7,190 bases of DNA from Rhodoferax sp. UBA5149 (lineage in GTDB: Bacteria > Pseudomonadota > Gammaproteobacteria > Burkholderiales > Burkholderiaceae_C), in the NCBI RefSeq assembly GCF_002413825.1, contig NZ_DHXT01000153.1:12570-19759 (forward strand), given 5' to 3'. Made by a program: the position numbers and the translations under genes. Of the stretch, positions 6,799-7,190 are shown piece after piece. Positions within the stretch are counted from its first letter, which is position 1. Every line of letters begins with the position of its first letter. The notes beneath the pieces are model-generated. The model was not told the DNA's origin. It worked only from the letters and a program-made list of their open reading frames with translations, and searched no databases.

Positions 6799-6800
6799 GT

Positions 6801-7190
6801 TTATGGATTGCCAGCGCCGATTACTTCAAACGTCACGGCAGGTGACGCGGTATACCCAGTCAGGGTCAAATTGCAGATTCTGGTCAACCCGTTGGAGGCT
6901 GGCGCTGCTGCGAGCTCTGTCGTTGAAGACGCTGCAGAATACCCAGTAGGAAATGCGCCACCACTCAAGACAGCCCCAATGGAACTGCATGTGTTAACCA
7001 CTTTGCACTTGTTTGGCTGACTTGCAGCAGTAGCAATCGCACAACCACCATAGTTGATAGCCGACGCTGAAGCCGCAGCACCTGCAACCCCGGTCATGGC
7101 GGCTTGCTGCGCATCCCCCTTCAAATCCACAAACTTCGGAATCGCCACAGCGGCCAGCACGCCCAAGATCACGATCACCATCACCAATTC
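6801..7190 (-). CDS. mshA: MSHA major pilin MshA, lacking its first codons at the window edge
   Basis: The reading frame enters at the right edge with ELVMVIVILGVLAAVAIPKF, that is Glu5 onward of a mature type IV pilin. Only the leader and the first four mature residues should be missing, giving a mature length near 133 residues. The hydrophobic helix is followed by VDLKGDAQQAAMTGVAGA and ASASAINYGGC, characteristic of MshA pilins. Four cysteines (mature positions 54, 66, 72 and 110) could form two disulfides, one of them bounding the C-terminal loop as in other type IVa pilins. The globular part is rich in Ala, Ser and Gly. The gene is followed by a hairpin and a strong terminator, fitting a highly expressed major subunit rather than a minor one. 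Its promoter and start lie outside the window. A second pilin copy (mshB-like) is less likely given the position before mshC and the terminator. Confidence 0.85.
   Translation of the reverse strand, partial: ELVMVIVILGVLAAVAIPKFVDLKGDAQQAAMTGVAGAAASASAINYGGCAIATAASQPNKCKVVNTCSSIGAVLSGGAFPTGYSAASSTTELAAAPASNGLTRICNLTLTGYTASPAVTFEVIGAGNP

Overview
The window holds most of the structural half of an MSHA-type (mannose-sensitive haemagglutinin) type IV pilus locus, all on the minus strand. Reading in the direction of transcription, from the right edge to the left, the order is mshA (major pilin, cut at the right edge), mshC, mshD, mshO, mshP, mshQ and the 5' part of mshI (cut at the left edge). 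The mshI fragment has no stop codon inside the window; I found it by translating the minus strand of bases 1-494. The organism is most likely a Gram-negative proteobacterium. The style of the proteins (MshQ ending in YRRENY, the MshI and MshC sequences, moderately high GC) suggests a betaproteobacterium of the Burkholderiales, but that is inference, not a species call.

Layout: 6801-7190 is the body of the MshA pilin, starting at the Glu5 codon. A structured 3' untranslated region follows, with a hairpin at 6753-6798 and a strong intrinsic terminator at 6701-6735. Next is an AT-rich leader up to mshC. mshC, mshD, mshO and mshP are tightly packed (8-14 bp overlap, 2 bp gap, 4 bp GTGA overlap) and encode the minor prepilins. 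A 147 bp gap (4185-4331) holds a 25-codon ORF with a good Shine-Dalgarno sequence whose stop overlaps the mshQ start. mshQ (4184-678) encodes a 1168-residue exported multidomain protein. A 183 bp gap (495-677) then leads into mshI, the first visible gene of the assembly-machinery block.

How the genes work together: MshA forms the fibre. MshC, MshD, MshO and MshP resemble the minor pilins or pseudopilins that start assembly and cap the fibre. MshQ, with a lectin-like fold and an MshQ/DUF6701 region, is the best candidate for the exposed adhesive component. MshI is a PilM-like protein of the inner-membrane assembly platform. The terminator after mshA is probably leaky, so the major pilin would be made in excess over the minor pilins.

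I see no mobile element, CRISPR array, RNA gene or new defence or biosynthetic system. The points worth a second look are the mshA/mshC attenuator, the small ORFs before mshQ and mshI, the mshQ-mshI junction and the MshQ domain layout.
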